Positions 18,091-31,714 of a stretch of 64,000 bases of DNA are shown here, in pieces. A program made the translations under genes and the position numbers. This DNA is from Solimonas terrae (lineage in GTDB: Bacteria > Pseudomonadota > Gammaproteobacteria > Nevskiales > Nevskiaceae), in the NCBI RefSeq assembly GCF_011067135.1, contig NZ_JAAMOW010000006.1, positions 1 through 64,000 of the forward strand, read 5' to 3'. A model generated the notes under the pieces. That model was not told where the DNA came from. It did no database searches and saw only the letters and a program-made list of their open reading frames with translations. The first letter of the stretch is position 1. The number at the start of each line of letters is the position of its first letter.

Positions 18091-18206
18091 CCCTGGCAGT
18101 GTCCTACTCTCACATGGCAGCTGCCACACTATCATCGGCGCTGAGTCGTTTCACTTCCGTGTTCGGGATGGGAACGGGTGGTTCCAACTCGCTATGGCCG
18201 CCAGGG
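18091..18206 (-). rRNA. rrf: 5S ribosomal RNA
   Basis: The minus strand reads CTGGCGGCCATAGCGAGTTG, with the conserved CCCATCCCGAACACGGAAGT core and the closing strand GACACTGCCAGGG. About 116 nt. It is the last gene of the operon. Ends were set from the terminal helix and may be off by a few bases. Confidence 0.95.
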
Positions 18207-18317
18207 AAACTGGCTGACAAAACGCGCATCTGCGCGTTTCATCGAATTCGGTTTGTAGTTGAACACTGAAGCATTTCAATGCCTCAGATACGTAACGGTA
18301 AAAATGCTTGAGCGTTA

Positions 18318-21178
<2,861 letters not shown>

Positions 21179-21312
21179 ACCTCAAACATTCTTTCGAATG
21201 ACGAAGTTACGACCTCGACAATCTCTTACATTCGCCGTTAAGCACCTTTGGCATTGATTCAACCAGCTTTCGCCAATTGACTAATGATTACAGTGTTCAA
21301 CTACAAAACCGT

Positions 21313-21326
21313 ATTGTTAAAGAACA
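21313..21326 (-). promoter_or_regulatory. boxA antitermination site in the 16S-23S spacer
   Basis: Minus-strand TGTTCTTTAACAAT closely matches the rRNA boxA that recruits NusB/NusE. It lies between tRNA-Ala and 23S, as in E. coli spacers. The rest of the 21181-21382 spacer carries no gene. Confidence 0.65.
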
Positions 21327-21382
21327 GATCCACTAATCGTGGATTCGGGAAAACATTCACGAGAATGCTTTCCTGAATCGCG

Positions 21383-21458
21383 TGGTGGAGCCAGTCGGGA
21401 TCGAACCGACGACCCCCTGCTTGCAAAGCAGGTGCTCTCCCAGCTGAGCTATGGCCCC
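21383..21458 (-). tRNA. tRNA-Ala (TGC)
   Basis: Spacer tRNA of the rRNA operon. Acceptor GGGGCCA/TGGCTCC, anticodon loop TTTGCAA (anticodon TGC), T-loop TTCGATC and encoded CCA, 76 nt. It lies downstream of tRNA-Ile in the direction of transcription. Confidence 0.98.
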
Positions 21459-21483
21459 GGATACCCGAACGAACTGCTCAAAG

Positions 21484-21560
21484 TGGTGGGTCTGGCTGGA
21501 TTTGAACCAGCGACCCCACGCTTATCAAGCGTGTGCTCTGACCAGCTGAGCTACAGACCC
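21484..21560 (-). tRNA. tRNA-Ile (GAT)
   Basis: Spacer tRNA. Acceptor GGGTCTG/CAGACCC, anticodon stem ACGCT...AGCGT with loop TGATAA, anticodon GAT, T-loop TTCAAAT and encoded CCA, 77 nt. The 16S-Ile-Ala-23S order is the common gammaproteobacterial type. Confidence 0.98.
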
Positions 21561-21671
21561 CCAGGTTGAAACATACCTGACTCGGGCAGAGCTGACGCTC
21601 TCGCGCAGCTCTCGATTGTTCTAGCAAGTGACTTGTGTTGGATGCTCCCGTAGCGCTTAAGAAGCGTACTT

Positions 21672-23203
<1,532 letters not shown>

Positions 23204-23363
23204 AAGGTGTAAAGCTAGATCCAAAAATGCCTCGACGTGGCTAAACGTCTTCGGCATCGAAGAGTGATCTTCGCTCGCTCAAAATAAATTGGCTTACGTT
23301 GATACTCTCGTGTTGCGTTGGCTTCGCCACGCACACGGGAGCACCCACACAAATCACTTGCTT

Positions 23364-23377
23364 GTTCTTAAAGATCA
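23364..23377 (-). promoter_or_regulatory. boxA antitermination site in the rRNA leader
   Basis: Minus-strand TGATCTTTAAGAAC lies about 160 nt before 16S in the leader, followed by a GTGTGGGTGCTC segment similar to the E. coli rrn leader (boxC region). It is the expected site for NusB/NusE-mediated antitermination. Confidence 0.65.
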
Positions 23378-23427
23378 GGCTGTTCGGGCTTCGCTTTTTG
23401 CGTCGGCGCCGTGCAGCGGGGAGGCGA

Positions 23428-23455
23428 ATAATAGGGGTTTTCAGAATCGGGTCAA
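23428..23455 (-). promoter_or_regulatory. rRNA operon promoter
   Basis: Minus-strand TTGACC (23450-23455), a 16-nt spacer and TATTAT (23428-23433), followed by a C/G-rich discriminator CGCCTCCCC. This fits a ppGpp-responsive rrn promoter. A second TTGACT lies about 30 nt upstream without a convincing -10. The 23204-23636 interval holds only leader and promoter sequence. Confidence 0.7.
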
Positions 23456-23636
23456 CGACTTTTTGCGGGTCATTTATCAAGTCAATGAATTGAAACGTTT
23501 TTTAGTTTGAAACAGATACCGCGAATGGGGCGTGATGCGCTGGAATTGATTGATTTATAGCCAAATTTCGGTGATTTTTTGACCCCGCTGCGCGACTGCC
23601 ACGATCCGAATCGAACCGCTCGCCGGCGACAGGCGC

Positions 23637-23660
23637 AAAAAAGGCGGGGAATCCCCGCCT
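23637..23660 (-). terminator. Rho-independent terminator of tyrS
   Basis: On the minus strand AGGCGGGG and CCCCGCCT form an 8-bp stem with a 3-base loop, followed by six T residues. It lies 16 nt past the tyrS stop and separates tyrS from the rRNA operon promoter. Confidence 0.85.
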
Positions 23661-23676
23661 CTTCGTCACCATTCGT

Positions 23677-24897
23677 TCAGACCTGCTGGTCACCACCGAC
23701 AACCGGCTCGACGCGAGCGTACCTTCGGGAACCGACCTGCAGCAGATACTGCCGGCCGGGCAGCAGCAACAGGCCGCGATCCTCTACCCGCTCCTGGTCG
23801 ACCCTGACCGCGCGCTGTTCGATCATGCGATTGCCTTCGGCGTTGCTGGACACAAGGCCCGCCTCCCTCAGCGCCCGCGCGATCGCCAAGCCGCCCTCGG
23901 CCGCGATCCCGATGCGGATTTCCGGGATGTCGTCCGGCAGCGCACCCCGCGAGAACTGTGCGACGAAGGCGGCTTGCGCCGCGTCACCGGCCTGCGTCCC
24001 GTGAAAGCGGCTGACGATCTCGACACCCAGCTGCATCTTGATGTCGCGCGGATTGGCACCGTCGGCGACCGCCGCTCGCAGATGGGCGATCTCCGCCAAC
24101 GGCCGAAACGACAGCAGGTCGTAATAGCGCCACATCAAGGTGTCTGACACCGACATGAGCTTGCCGAACATTTCGCCCGGGGCGTCGTTGACGCCGACGT
24201 AGTTGCCAAGACTCTTGGACATCTTCTGGACGCCGTCGAGTCCTTCGAGAATGGGCACGGTCAGGATGCATTGCGGCTTTTGCCCGGCAGCGGACTGCAG
24301 ATGCCGCCCGACCAGCAAGTTGAATTTCTGATCGGTACCGCCCAGCTCGACGTCTGCCTGCAAGGCCACCGAGTCGTAGCCCTGCAGCAACGGGTACAGA
24401 AATTCGTGCACCGCGATGGGCTGGCCACCGGCATAGCGCTTGGCAAAATCGTCCCGTTCCAGCATCCGCGCGACGGTATGCTGCGCCGACAGACGAATCA
24501 TTCCCTCGGCGCCCAGCTTGTCCAGCCAGTGCGAGTTGAACGCGATCGTGGTCCGTTCCGGGTCCAGGATCTTGAACACCTGCTCACGATAAGTTCTTGC
24601 GTTTTCCTCGACTTGCTCTCGAGTCAGAGGCTTTCGCGTCTCATTCTTGCCGGTCGGGTCGCCGATCATTCCGGTGAAGTCACCGATCAGGAAGATCGCT
24701 TCATGCCCAGCTTCCTGAAAGGCACGCAATTTGTTTAGCAATAGCGTGTGGCCAAGATGAAGATCTTTGGCTGTCGGGTCGAAACCGGCCTTGACCCGCA
24801 GACGACGACCTTCCCGGCGAGCTTGAGCAAGCCGGGCGCGAAATTCCTCTGCAGGAATGATCTCTTCGGTGCCGCGTTCGATTTCGGTGAAGTCCAT
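23677..24897 (-). CDS. tyrS: Tyrosyl-tRNA synthetase
   Basis: A class I aminoacyl-tRNA synthetase charging tRNA-Tyr. From the ATG at 24897 the protein has 406 residues with HLGHT (47-51, the HIGH motif) and KMSKS at about 224-228, and a C-terminal S4-like RNA-binding domain. Length is close to the family (about 400-420). A TTG at 24948 would add 17 residues; neither start has a strong Shine-Dalgarno. It is divergent from the M23 peptidase gene; a tyrS-M23-anmK neighbourhood is also known in Pseudomonas. Confidence 0.96.
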   Translation of the reverse strand: MDFTEIERGTEEIIPAEEFRARLAQARREGRRLRVKAGFDPTAKDLHLGHTLLLNKLRAFQEAGHEAIFLIGDFTGMIGDPTGKNETRKPLTREQVEENARTYREQVFKILDPERTTIAFNSHWLDKLGAEGMIRLSAQHTVARMLERDDFAKRYAGGQPIAVHEFLYPLLQGYDSVALQADVELGGTDQKFNLLVGRHLQSAAGQKPQCILTVPILEGLDGVQKMSKSLGNYVGVNDAPGEMFGKLMSVSDTLMWRYYDLLSFRPLAEIAHLRAAVADGANPRDIKMQLGVEIVSRFHGTQAGDAAQAAFVAQFSRGALPDDIPEIRIGIAAEGGLAIARALREAGLVSSNAEGNRMIEQRAVRVDQERVEDRGLLLLPGRQYLLQVGSRRYARVEPVVGGDQQV

Positions 24898-25086
24898 AGA
24901 CGGCGGAGGCTGAGCGATGTCGGGAAAAATGGAAGGAAAGTCGGGCAAGCTGTCGCTTGCAATGCCCTGGAAACTATGTTTCCTTTACACCTTCAAGCGG
25001 CACACAAATTAATACGGCGACAGCACCGCGTCGCTGCTGGACCGCGCGACACAGCGCGGCCTGAACATGTATTTCGGGTTGAGAAG

Positions 25087-26478
25087 ATGAAGATTGATTA
25101 TAGCCCAGCCGAACTGGCACCCCGCCGTTCGGCTCGCCGCTCCGTATGGCTTGCCACCGCCTGCATTACCGTGCTGTCCGTCGTGGCCATGCGCGAAGGC
25201 ATCGCGACCCGCCACAGCGCGCTGCAGGATGCTGCCGGCAACGAGGTCGCCTCGGCATTCACGCCAACCACGGAAAATGCCTTTGACGCTGCCGTGCAGG
25301 GCGCAGCGGCTGACGACAGTCTGGCGACACCGGCTCCGAGCGAATGGACGACGGTCGTCGTTCGCCCCCGGCAAACGCTTTCGGACATCTTCGCCGAAGA
25401 AGGCCTCGGCTTCTCGGACGCAATGGCGATCGCCAATCTCGGCGGCGACGCCTCGCAGCTGAAGACGCTGCGGCCCGGCGAGAAGATCAGCCTGCGAAAG
25501 ACCGATGACGACGATCTCGACGAACTGAACTACGAGATCGATGACACGCACACACTGCAGGTTCGCCGCACCGATTCCGGGTTTGATGCCGTCACGATCG
25601 AAGCCGAGATCGAGCGCCGTCCGACCCAGCTGACCGGCACGATCACCAGCTCACTGTTTGCCGCAGCGCAGAAGGCCGGCCTTTCGAATCGTCTGGTGAT
25701 GGAGATGGCAGACATCTTCGGCTATGACATCGACTTCGCTCTCGACCTTCGCGACGGCGACCGCTTCTCGGTGGTCTACGACCAGCTCTACAAGGACGGC
25801 AAGAAGCTCAAGGACGGCGACATCGTCGCAGCCGAGTTCATCAACCAGGGGCACACGTATCGCGCGATGCGTTACGTCGACGCCGACGGCAATGCCACCT
25901 ACTACACCCCGGATGGCAATTCGCTGCGCAAGGCCTTCATCCGTACACCGGTCGCGTTCACGCGCATCAGCTCCGGCTTCACGACCGGTCGCCTGCATCC
26001 GATCCTGAATGTCATTCGCGCACACAAGGGCGTCGATTACGCAGCACCGATCGGCACCCCGGTCAAAGCCACCGGCGACGGCATCATCGAGTTCGCAGGC
26101 GTGCAGCACGGCTACGGTAATGTCGTCGTGATCCGCCATGGTCCGAAGTACTCGACGCTCTACGGGCATTTGTCGCGCTTCCGCAAGGGTCTGAAGGTCG
26201 GCGCTCGCGTCCGCCAGGGACAGGTCATCGCTTATGTCGGCATGACGGGTCTGGCGACCGGGCCGCATCTTCATTACGAATTCCGCATCAACGGCGTGCA
26301 CCAGAATCCGGTGACCGTCGCCCTGCCACGTGCCAATCCGCTGCCGCACAGTGTGGTGGCCAGCTGGCGGGCCGCCAATGCCGACGTTCTGGCTCGTCTT
26401 GACGCCGTCTCGAACTCGCGCACCGCGATGGCCGACCCGAACGCAGCAACCGTACCACCGCCGGCGCTGCACGACTGA
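25087..26478 (+). CDS. M23 family peptidoglycan endopeptidase (MepM-like)
   Basis: A 463-residue membrane-anchored LytM-type metallopeptidase. It has an N-terminal transmembrane helix (about 18-35), an OapA/LysM-like region (PRQTLSDIFAEEG, about 95-140) and a catalytic LytM domain with complete zinc residues His313, Asp317 (HKGVD) and His394/His396 (GPHLHYE). It probably cleaves peptide crosslinks to allow wall expansion. The ATG at 25087 was chosen over earlier in-frame starts that would add an unrelated N-terminus. anmK follows 8 nt downstream. Confidence 0.92.
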   Translation: MKIDYSPAELAPRRSARRSVWLATACITVLSVVAMREGIATRHSALQDAAGNEVASAFTPTTENAFDAAVQGAAADDSLATPAPSEWTTVVVRPRQTLSDIFAEEGLGFSDAMAIANLGGDASQLKTLRPGEKISLRKTDDDDLDELNYEIDDTHTLQVRRTDSGFDAVTIEAEIERRPTQLTGTITSSLFAAAQKAGLSNRLVMEMADIFGYDIDFALDLRDGDRFSVVYDQLYKDGKKLKDGDIVAAEFINQGHTYRAMRYVDADGNATYYTPDGNSLRKAFIRTPVAFTRISSGFTTGRLHPILNVIRAHKGVDYAAPIGTPVKATGDGIIEFAGVQHGYGNVVVIRHGPKYSTLYGHLSRFRKGLKVGARVRQGQVIAYVGMTGLATGPHLHYEFRINGVHQNPVTVALPRANPLPHSVVASWRAANADVLARLDAVSNSRTAMADPNAATVPPPALHD

Positions 26479-26486
26479 TCGGCAGC

Positions 26487-27614
26487 GTGGTGCCCGGCAC
26501 CCTCTGCATCGGCTTGATGTCGGGCACCAGCATCGACGCGATCGATGCCGTGCTCTGCGAATTTGATGAGGAGGGTCGCCCGCGCGGCGTGCTCGGCACT
26601 CATAGCGCACCCTATCCGGACGCCCTGCGACTGGAGCTGCTGGACCTGCAGCGGCGACCGGACGGGGCGATAACGCTTCGCGATTTCGCGCGGCTTGACG
26701 GGGCTGTCGGGGACCGTTTCGCCCTCGCCGCAAATGCCTTGTTGCGGAAGCTGCAAGTTACCCCGGAACGCATTTGCGCCATCGGCTCGCACGGCCAGAC
26801 TGTCTTCCACGATCCGAACGGCATATCGACCAGTCTGCAGATCGGCGACCCGAACCGGATCGCCGCGCAAACCGGCATCCTGACCGTCAGCGACTTCCGG
26901 CGTGCCGACATGGCGCGTGGCGGCCAGGGTGCACCCCTGGTTCCTGCATTTCACCACGCCGTATTCGCCGCGAGCGAGCACGCGCGAGTGGTACTCAATA
27001 TCGGCGGCATCGCCAATCTGACGATCCTTCCCGGCCTCCACGGTGAAGCGGCGAGCGGCTTCGATACTGGACCGGGCAACGCCCTGCTCGACGAATGGAT
27101 TCAGCGCTGCAAAGGTGAAGCCTACGATCGCGACGGGCAGTGGGCAGCATCCGGCCAGGTACTGGCGCCGCTGCTGTCGGCCTGCCTGACCGATCCTTAT
27201 TTCGCCGCGGCAGCCCCCAAAAGCACCGGTCGCGACCACTTCAATCTCGACTGGCTGTTCGCCCGTTTTCCGGGGCTCGCCGCGTGCGCGGCCCACGACG
27301 TGCAGCGTACGCTGCTGGAGCTGAGCATCGAGAGCATTGGCAGAGCGATCGAGTTGATCGCACGTCCCGGAACGATCGAACTGTTCGTGTGTGGCGGCGG
27401 CGCCCGCAATGCCCGCATGATGGCCGGTCTGGCCACGCGCCTGCCAAGAATGCAGGTGCGAACCACTGAACACCTGGGCGTCGATCCGGCCTGGGTCGAA
27501 GCCAGCGCCTTTGCCTGGCTGGCCTGGCAGACCGTACATGGCCGCCCCGGCAATCTGCCTGCGGTCACTGGTGCCAGCCGTGCCGCCGTGCTCGGCGGCC
27601 TGTACAAAGTCTAG
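26487..27614 (+). CDS. anmK: Anhydro-N-acetylmuramic acid kinase
   Basis: AnmK opens and phosphorylates 1,6-anhydro-MurNAc to MurNAc-6-phosphate in peptidoglycan recycling. The 375-residue ASKHA protein begins with LMSGTSIDAIDAV, has GSHGQTVFH and FDTGPGNALLD, all family signatures. GTG start, two consecutive GTG codons at 26487 and 26490. It lies 8 nt after the M23 gene, so they are probably an operon. AmpD, which acts in the same pathway, is also in this window at 36158. Confidence 0.96.
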   Translation: MVPGTLCIGLMSGTSIDAIDAVLCEFDEEGRPRGVLGTHSAPYPDALRLELLDLQRRPDGAITLRDFARLDGAVGDRFALAANALLRKLQVTPERICAIGSHGQTVFHDPNGISTSLQIGDPNRIAAQTGILTVSDFRRADMARGGQGAPLVPAFHHAVFAASEHARVVLNIGGIANLTILPGLHGEAASGFDTGPGNALLDEWIQRCKGEAYDRDGQWAASGQVLAPLLSACLTDPYFAAAAPKSTGRDHFNLDWLFARFPGLAACAAHDVQRTLLELSIESIGRAIELIARPGTIELFVCGGGARNARMMAGLATRLPRMQVRTTEHLGVDPAWVEASAFAWLAWQTVHGRPGNLPAVTGASRAAVLGGLYKV

Positions 27615-27618
27615 GGAG

Positions 27619-27660
27619 AAGGGCGGCCAGCCGGTCCGGCTCGACGCAGACCGGCGCCCT
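27619..27660. terminator. Possible hairpin between convergent anmK and erpA
   Basis: GCCGGTC (27630-27636) pairs with GACCGGC (27649-27655), and AGGGC with GCCCT outside it. There is no clear U tract on either strand. It is a weak terminator candidate for the two convergent units. Confidence 0.35.
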
Positions 27661-28016
27661 TACACCGAGAACGAGTTGCCGCAGCCGCAGGTCGTCGATG
27701 CGTTGGGATTGCGTATCACGAATTGAGCGCCTTCGACACTTTCCTTGTAGTCGATCTCGGCGCCCATCAGATACTGCACACTCATCGGATCAACGAGCAG
27801 GGTGACGCCATTGCGGGTCACGACGGTGTCGTCCTCTTCCTGACTCTTGTCGAACTTGAAACCGTACTGGAAGCCGGAGCAGCCGCCGCCAGTGACGAAA
27901 ACACGCAGCTTCTGCTCGCGATCATCCTCGTCGTCCAGCAGCTCGCGGACCTTGTCCGCGGCCGCCGCCGTGAAGATCACCGTTGCTTCCTGCTCGACCG
28001 TTTCGACATCCGCCAT
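27660..28016 (-). CDS. erpA: Iron-sulfur cluster insertion protein ErpA
   Basis: An A-type Fe-S carrier that passes clusters to apoproteins such as IspG. The 118-residue protein has all three conserved cysteines: Cys46 in GGGCSG and Cys110/Cys112 in [11 protein letters not shown]. The N-terminus [15 protein letters not shown] fits the HesB/IscA fold. It is the last gene of argC-DUF6776-bactofilin-erpA, 5 nt after bactofilin. Confidence 0.95.
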   Translation of the reverse strand: MADVETVEQEATVIFTAAAADKVRELLDDEDDREQKLRVFVTGGGCSGFQYGFKFDKSQEEDDTVVTRNGVTLLVDPMSVQYLMGAEIDYKESVEGAQFVIRNPNASTTCGCGNSFSV

Positions 28017-28021
28017 GACAC

Positions 28022-28489
28022 TTATCCGTTGGTGAACCCTTTCACGCGCCGGGCCTCGCTCAGCTCGTCGAACTCGCTGCCGCCCGATGCAAGATCAAGC
28101 GGCTGCGCCAGCGACGGATTGGCTTCATGCACCAGTTGCCCGTTGACCTGCGCGCCGCCTTCCATTTCGATGATCTTGTAGTACACGTTGCCGATCACGC
28201 GGGCCTTTGCCGCGAGCGTGATTTTTTCCGACGCGTGCACATCGCCGATCACCGTCCCGTTCAGCACGATATGGGGCACGCGCACGTCACCTTCAATAGC
28301 GCCGCTCTCGCTGACCGACAGCGAGGACGACTTCTCGCTGGACGTCAGCACCTTGCCCTTGATCTTGCCGTCGACATGCAGGCCGCCGGAAAAACGCACA
28401 TCGCCGAGAACTTCCGTCTGTCGTCCGATCAGGGTATCCACGCTGGTGCTCGCCGTTGTGCCTTTCGTAACGTTATTGCCGAACTTCAT
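28022..28489 (-). CDS. Bactofilin (polymer-forming cytoskeletal protein)
   Basis: A 155-residue bactofilin/DUF583 protein. The core from about residue 20 to 120 is a right-handed beta-helix of short repeats ([19 protein letters not shown], then [20 protein letters not shown]), flanked by disordered ends. Bactofilins polymerise without nucleotide and often scaffold cell-wall enzymes. It overlaps the upstream gene by 17 nt and sits near anmK and an M23 endopeptidase, as in other gammaproteobacteria, so a role in wall growth is plausible. Confidence 0.92.
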   Translation of the reverse strand: MKFGNNVTKGTTASTSVDTLIGRQTEVLGDVRFSGGLHVDGKIKGKVLTSSEKSSSLSVSESGAIEGDVRVPHIVLNGTVIGDVHASEKITLAAKARVIGNVYYKIIEMEGGAQVNGQLVHEANPSLAQPLDLASGGSEFDELSEARRVKGFTNG

Positions 28490-29243
28490 GAGTTTCCACC
28501 CCGTGGTCGATGATGCGTTGCCATTCGAAACCTTCCTCGGTTTGCGGCGCGCCGTCCGATGCAGGAATCAGGCTGACGACGACCCTCTGCGGCACGAAAC
28601 CTTCTGGCAACTGGAACTGACCGCTGAATTCTTCAAAGTACTTCAGGGAAAATAGCAGATTCTTGGCAGCATCAGGGGCGATGTCGCTCAGCGCCAGTTT
28701 GCGCACCGTCGCGCCACTATGCCCGGCGATCGCGATCTCGATGCGACCGCCAACCCGTTTTTCCTGGCGAACGGACTGAATCAGCGTCAGAAAGAATCGG
28801 TAGCTGTTCCTCGCGCTGGTCACCCTCGTCAGATGAATTTCCTGCACGCGGACGCCGGCTCGCGCCTGGTCCGGCGCCGCAATACCGCGATAGAACGCCA
28901 CCTGCTCGCGCAGTTCGGAGGTTTCCGCCTGCAGGTCGGTCAGCGACTTGCGCACCGTGTCGCAAGCCTGCGAATCGATTTCGGTCGAACGTTTGGTGTA
29001 GACCACCTGCGCCTTGAGCTGCTCGATTTCGGCATGTGCGGCGCGCAGATCATGCGAAAGCTGCCGCCGATCCGCACGCAGCCGCTCCACTTCCGTCTGC
29101 GTGCGTTCGAAATCGCTGACCGTCGTCGCCCGCGTGAAGCTGTACAACGCCCAGGCGCCAAGCGCCAGCGCACCGGTGATGGCAGCAATCAACGCCGGCC
29201 TCAACCACGGCCGATGCCGATGAATGACGATCTTGTGCTGCAT
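28473..29243 (-). CDS. Membrane-anchored coiled-coil protein, DUF6776-like
   Basis: A 256-residue protein: short basic cytoplasmic tail, one transmembrane helix (about 16-36), a coiled coil of heptad-like Glu/Arg/Leu sequence (about 45-120) and a C-terminal beta-rich domain. It resembles the DUF6776 family normally placed between argC and bactofilin in Pseudomonas-like genomes. It overlaps bactofilin, suggesting coupled expression; a membrane anchor or partner for the bactofilin polymer is an attractive but unproven role. Confidence 0.78.
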   Translation of the reverse strand: MQHKIVIHRHRPWLRPALIAAITGALALGAWALYSFTRATTVSDFERTQTEVERLRADRRQLSHDLRAAHAEIEQLKAQVVYTKRSTEIDSQACDTVRKSLTDLQAETSELREQVAFYRGIAAPDQARAGVRVQEIHLTRVTSARNSYRFFLTLIQSVRQEKRVGGRIEIAIAGHSGATVRKLALSDIAPDAAKNLLFSLKYFEEFSGQFQLPEGFVPQRVVVSLIPASDGAPQTEEGFEWQRIIDHGVETHEVRQ

Positions 29244-29264
29244 CGGTCCGTGTCGGCGCCAGGC

Positions 29265-30296
29265 TTAGGGCGCCAGCGGCAGCGCCTGCAGTCCAGCCTG
29301 CTCGTCGAGGCCGAACATCAGGTTGAAATTCTGCACCGCCTGCCCCGAGGCGCCCTTGACCAGATTGTCGATCACCGACAGGACGATCACCGTCCTGCGA
29401 TCCGGTGCAAGGTGAACCGCGATCCGGCAGGTGTTGCCGCCGCGCACGCCGCGCGTCTCGGGGTGATCCCCGGCGGGCGCGACATCGACGAACGGCTCGC
29501 TCGCGTAGCGCTGTTCGAACAAGGCCTGCAGGTCGACTCCAGGCGTGGTCAGCCGCGCGTAAAGCGTCGCGTGTATCCCGCGCACCAGTGGCAGCAGATG
29601 CGGCACGAAACTCAAAGCGACCGGCTTTTTTGCAATGTCGGCGAGACCCTGTTCGATTTCCGGCAGGTGCCGGTGACCGGCGACGCCATACGCCTTGAAC
29701 GAATCGGAGACCTCGCTGAAGAGTGAGCCCACTTTCGCCTCGCGGCCGGCACCGCTGACGCCGGACTTGCAGTCGGCAACAATGCCTTCGAACTCGATCA
29801 CGCCCGCTTCCAGCAATGGCAGCAAGCCGAGTTGCACGGCCGTCGGATAGCAGCCCGGATTGCCGACCACACGCGCCTTGCGAATCGCGTCCCGGTGTAC
29901 TTCGGGCAGCCCGTAGACCGCTTCGTCCAGCATGGACGCCGCGCTGTGATCAAGTTTGTACCACTGCTTGAAGACGCCACGATCGCGCAAGCGAAAATCA
30001 GCCGACAGATCGACGACCTTGACTCCCTTGTCGACCAGCGATGGCGCCATCTCCATAGCGGTGCCATGCGGGGTCGCAAAAAAAACGGCATCGCAGCGTG
30101 CCAGCGCAGCCGCATCCGGTTCGCTGAAGCTCAGATCGCAGTGTCCGCGCAGATGCGGGAACAGCGCGTCGGCGCGCTGCCCGGCCTCCTTGCGGGATGT
30201 CAGCAAGCTCACTTCAGCCTGCGGATGCTGCGCAAAAAGCCGCAGGAGTTCGGCGCCGGTGTAACCCGTGCCGCCGACAATACCGACCTTGATCAT
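29265..30296 (-). CDS. argC: N-acetyl-gamma-glutamyl-phosphate reductase
   Basis: ArgC reduces N-acetyl-glutamyl-5-phosphate to the semialdehyde, the third step of arginine synthesis, with NADPH. The 343-residue protein has Rossmann motif GGTGYTG (8-14) and the active-site cysteine in GNPGCYPT (Cys149). It is the first gene of the argC-DUF6776-bactofilin-erpA unit. No other arg gene is adjacent. It faces hemJ in the divergent orientation. Confidence 0.97.
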   Translation of the reverse strand: MIKVGIVGGTGYTGAELLRLFAQHPQAEVSLLTSRKEAGQRADALFPHLRGHCDLSFSEPDAAALARCDAVFFATPHGTAMEMAPSLVDKGVKVVDLSADFRLRDRGVFKQWYKLDHSAASMLDEAVYGLPEVHRDAIRKARVVGNPGCYPTAVQLGLLPLLEAGVIEFEGIVADCKSGVSGAGREAKVGSLFSEVSDSFKAYGVAGHRHLPEIEQGLADIAKKPVALSFVPHLLPLVRGIHATLYARLTTPGVDLQALFEQRYASEPFVDVAPAGDHPETRGVRGGNTCRIAVHLAPDRRTVIVLSVIDNLVKGASGQAVQNFNLMFGLDEQAGLQALPLAP

Positions 30297-30393
30297 GGTG
30301 CGCCTGTCATGTCGTCAATCGCTTGGGGCGGCGATAATAGGCCGATCCGCCGCAAACGCAAACGCGGTCTGCCGTTGTCAACCGGTCCCTGCC

Positions 30394-30813
30394 ATGCTCT
30401 GGTTAAAAGCGCTGCACATTTTCTTCGTCGTCGCCTGGTTTGTCGGCTTGTTCTACCTGCCACGCCTGTTCGTGTACCACGTCGATGTCGTCGAACAGAG
30501 TGCACATCAGCGATTCTGCGTGATGGAGCGCCGCCTCTACACGATGACGACGATCGGCATGATCGGCACCTGGATTTTCGGTCTGGCGACGCTGATGGCC
30601 GCCCCGGAGATCTACATGAAGTCCGGCTGGCTGCATGCCAAGCTGCTGCTCGTCGTGCTGCTGTCGGGCTATCACGGCTGGCTGAAGACGCGGCTGCGGG
30701 CATTCGCCGAGCAGCGCAACAGCAAATCGGAACGCTTCTATCGGGTGATGAACGAGGTTCCGACCGTGTTGCTGCTGGCGATCATCATCCTGGTTGTCGT
30801 CAAGCCATTCTGA
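30394..30813 (+). CDS. hemJ: Protoporphyrinogen oxidase HemJ
   Basis: HemJ oxidises protoporphyrinogen IX in heme synthesis. The 139-residue integral membrane protein has about four helices and the family markers MLWLKALHIFF (His8), RLYTMTTIGM, SGWLHAKLLLVVLLSGYHGW and a C-terminal EVPTVLLLAIIILVVVKPF. The ATG at 30394 starts at the conserved N-terminus; a longer frame upstream is unlike relatives. A strong terminator follows. Confidence 0.93.
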   Translation: MLWLKALHIFFVVAWFVGLFYLPRLFVYHVDVVEQSAHQRFCVMERRLYTMTTIGMIGTWIFGLATLMAAPEIYMKSGWLHAKLLLVVLLSGYHGWLKTRLRAFAEQRNSKSERFYRVMNEVPTVLLLAIIILVVVKPF

Positions 30814-30818
30814 GCCGC

Positions 30819-30847
30819 GGAAAAGCCCCGCACCGCGGGGCTTTTCC
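30819..30847. terminator. Bidirectional terminator between hemJ and bfr
   Basis: A perfect 13-bp stem GGAAAAGCCCCGC/GCGGGGCTTTTCC with a 3-base loop. The A/T-rich outer arm supplies a short U tract in both directions. It lies between the convergent hemJ and bfr genes. Confidence 0.85.
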
Positions 30848-30857
30848 GGCCCGGCGT

Positions 30858-31340
30858 TCACGAGCCGCCGATTTCGCCCATGCTCGATTGCAGATAATTC
30901 TGCTCGCCCAGCTTCTCGATCAGGCCGAGCTGCTCCTCGATCCAGTCGATGTGTTCCTCTTCGCTCTTCTGGATATCGACCAGCAACGCCCGCGTCACGT
31001 AGTCGCCGACCGATTCACAGTACGCGATCGCATCCCGATAGATCGGGTGCGCTTCCTTTTCGCGCTTGAGATCGCACTCGAGCACTTCCTTGACATCCTC
31101 GCCGATATACAGCTTGCCGAGATCCTGCAGATTCGGCAGCCCCTCGAGAAACAGGATGCGCGCGATCAACCTGTCCGCGTGCTTCATTTCGTCGATCGAT
31201 TCGTCGTATTCGTGCTTTTCCAGCCGCTTGAAGCCCCAGTGCCCGAGCATGCGGGCGTGCAGGAAGTACTGGTTGATCGATGTCAGCTCGTTCTTGAGCC
31301 CGAGATTGAGAAATTCGAGGACCTTGGGATCGCCGCGCAT
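30858..31340 (-). CDS. bfr: Bacterioferritin
   Basis: Bacterioferritin stores iron in a 24-mer cage with heme at two-fold interfaces. The 160-residue protein starts [12 protein letters not shown] and has the ferroxidase ligands Glu18, Glu51 and His54, heme-binding Met52 and later [10 protein letters not shown]. The ATG at 31340 is the standard start. bfd lies upstream on the same strand, 79 nt away, the usual pairing for iron release. Confidence 0.96.
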   Translation of the reverse strand: MRGDPKVLEFLNLGLKNELTSINQYFLHARMLGHWGFKRLEKHEYDESIDEMKHADRLIARILFLEGLPNLQDLGKLYIGEDVKEVLECDLKREKEAHPIYRDAIAYCESVGDYVTRALLVDIQKSEEEHIDWIEEQLGLIEKLGEQNYLQSSMGEIGGS

Positions 31341-31419
31341 GTCAAATCTCCGTTTTCTGGACGAATGCCAGTATAGGGATGGACAAAACGCTGCGGCGAA
31401 AAATGGCGGGCGCCGCCAT

Positions 31420-31641
31420 TCAGGCGGCCTGATGCGCCTCGACAGCCGCTGCAAACGCCGACAGGCTGCGGGCCGACGCGAGCGTTTCGCCGAGCAGTTC
31501 CCGGGCTTGCGGCACGCACTTGCCGCAGCACGTGCCGACACCATGCAATCGCGCCAACTCGCGCAGACTGGTCACGCCGTCCTCGCGCACGGCGCGGCGA
31601 ATCTGGCGATCGGAAACCGCTTTGCAGACGCAGACGAACAT
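31420..31641 (-). CDS. bfd: Bacterioferritin-associated ferredoxin
   Basis: Bfd is a [2Fe-2S] ferredoxin that reduces the bacterioferritin core to release iron. The 73-residue protein has Cys4 and Cys6 (CVC) and the GTCCGKC motif (Cys38/39 and Cys42), matching the family. AGGA lies seven bases before the ATG. It is upstream of bfr with a Fur-like site and promoter ahead of it. Confidence 0.95.
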   Translation of the reverse strand: MFVCVCKAVSDRQIRRAVREDGVTSLRELARLHGVGTCCGKCVPQARELLGETLASARSLSAFAAAVEAHQAA

Positions 31642-31656
31642 GGCCGCATCCTAGAA

Positions 31657-31677
31657 CTTAATGAGAATCCCTGTCAA
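31657..31677 (-). promoter_or_regulatory. Candidate Fur box and promoter upstream of bfd
   Basis: Plus-strand CTTAATGAGAATCCCTGTC (31657-31675) matches the GATAAT-GATAAT-C-ATTATC Fur consensus at about 13 of 19 positions. TTGACA (31672-31677, minus) would be the -35, with TAGGAT 18 nt downstream as -10. That -10 lies almost on the ATG and shares bases with the ribosome-binding site, so the promoter assignment is doubtful. Confidence 0.4.
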
Positions 31678-31714
31678 CTGGATAGAACTCTCGTTCTCGA
31701 ATGCAATGCGCGAT

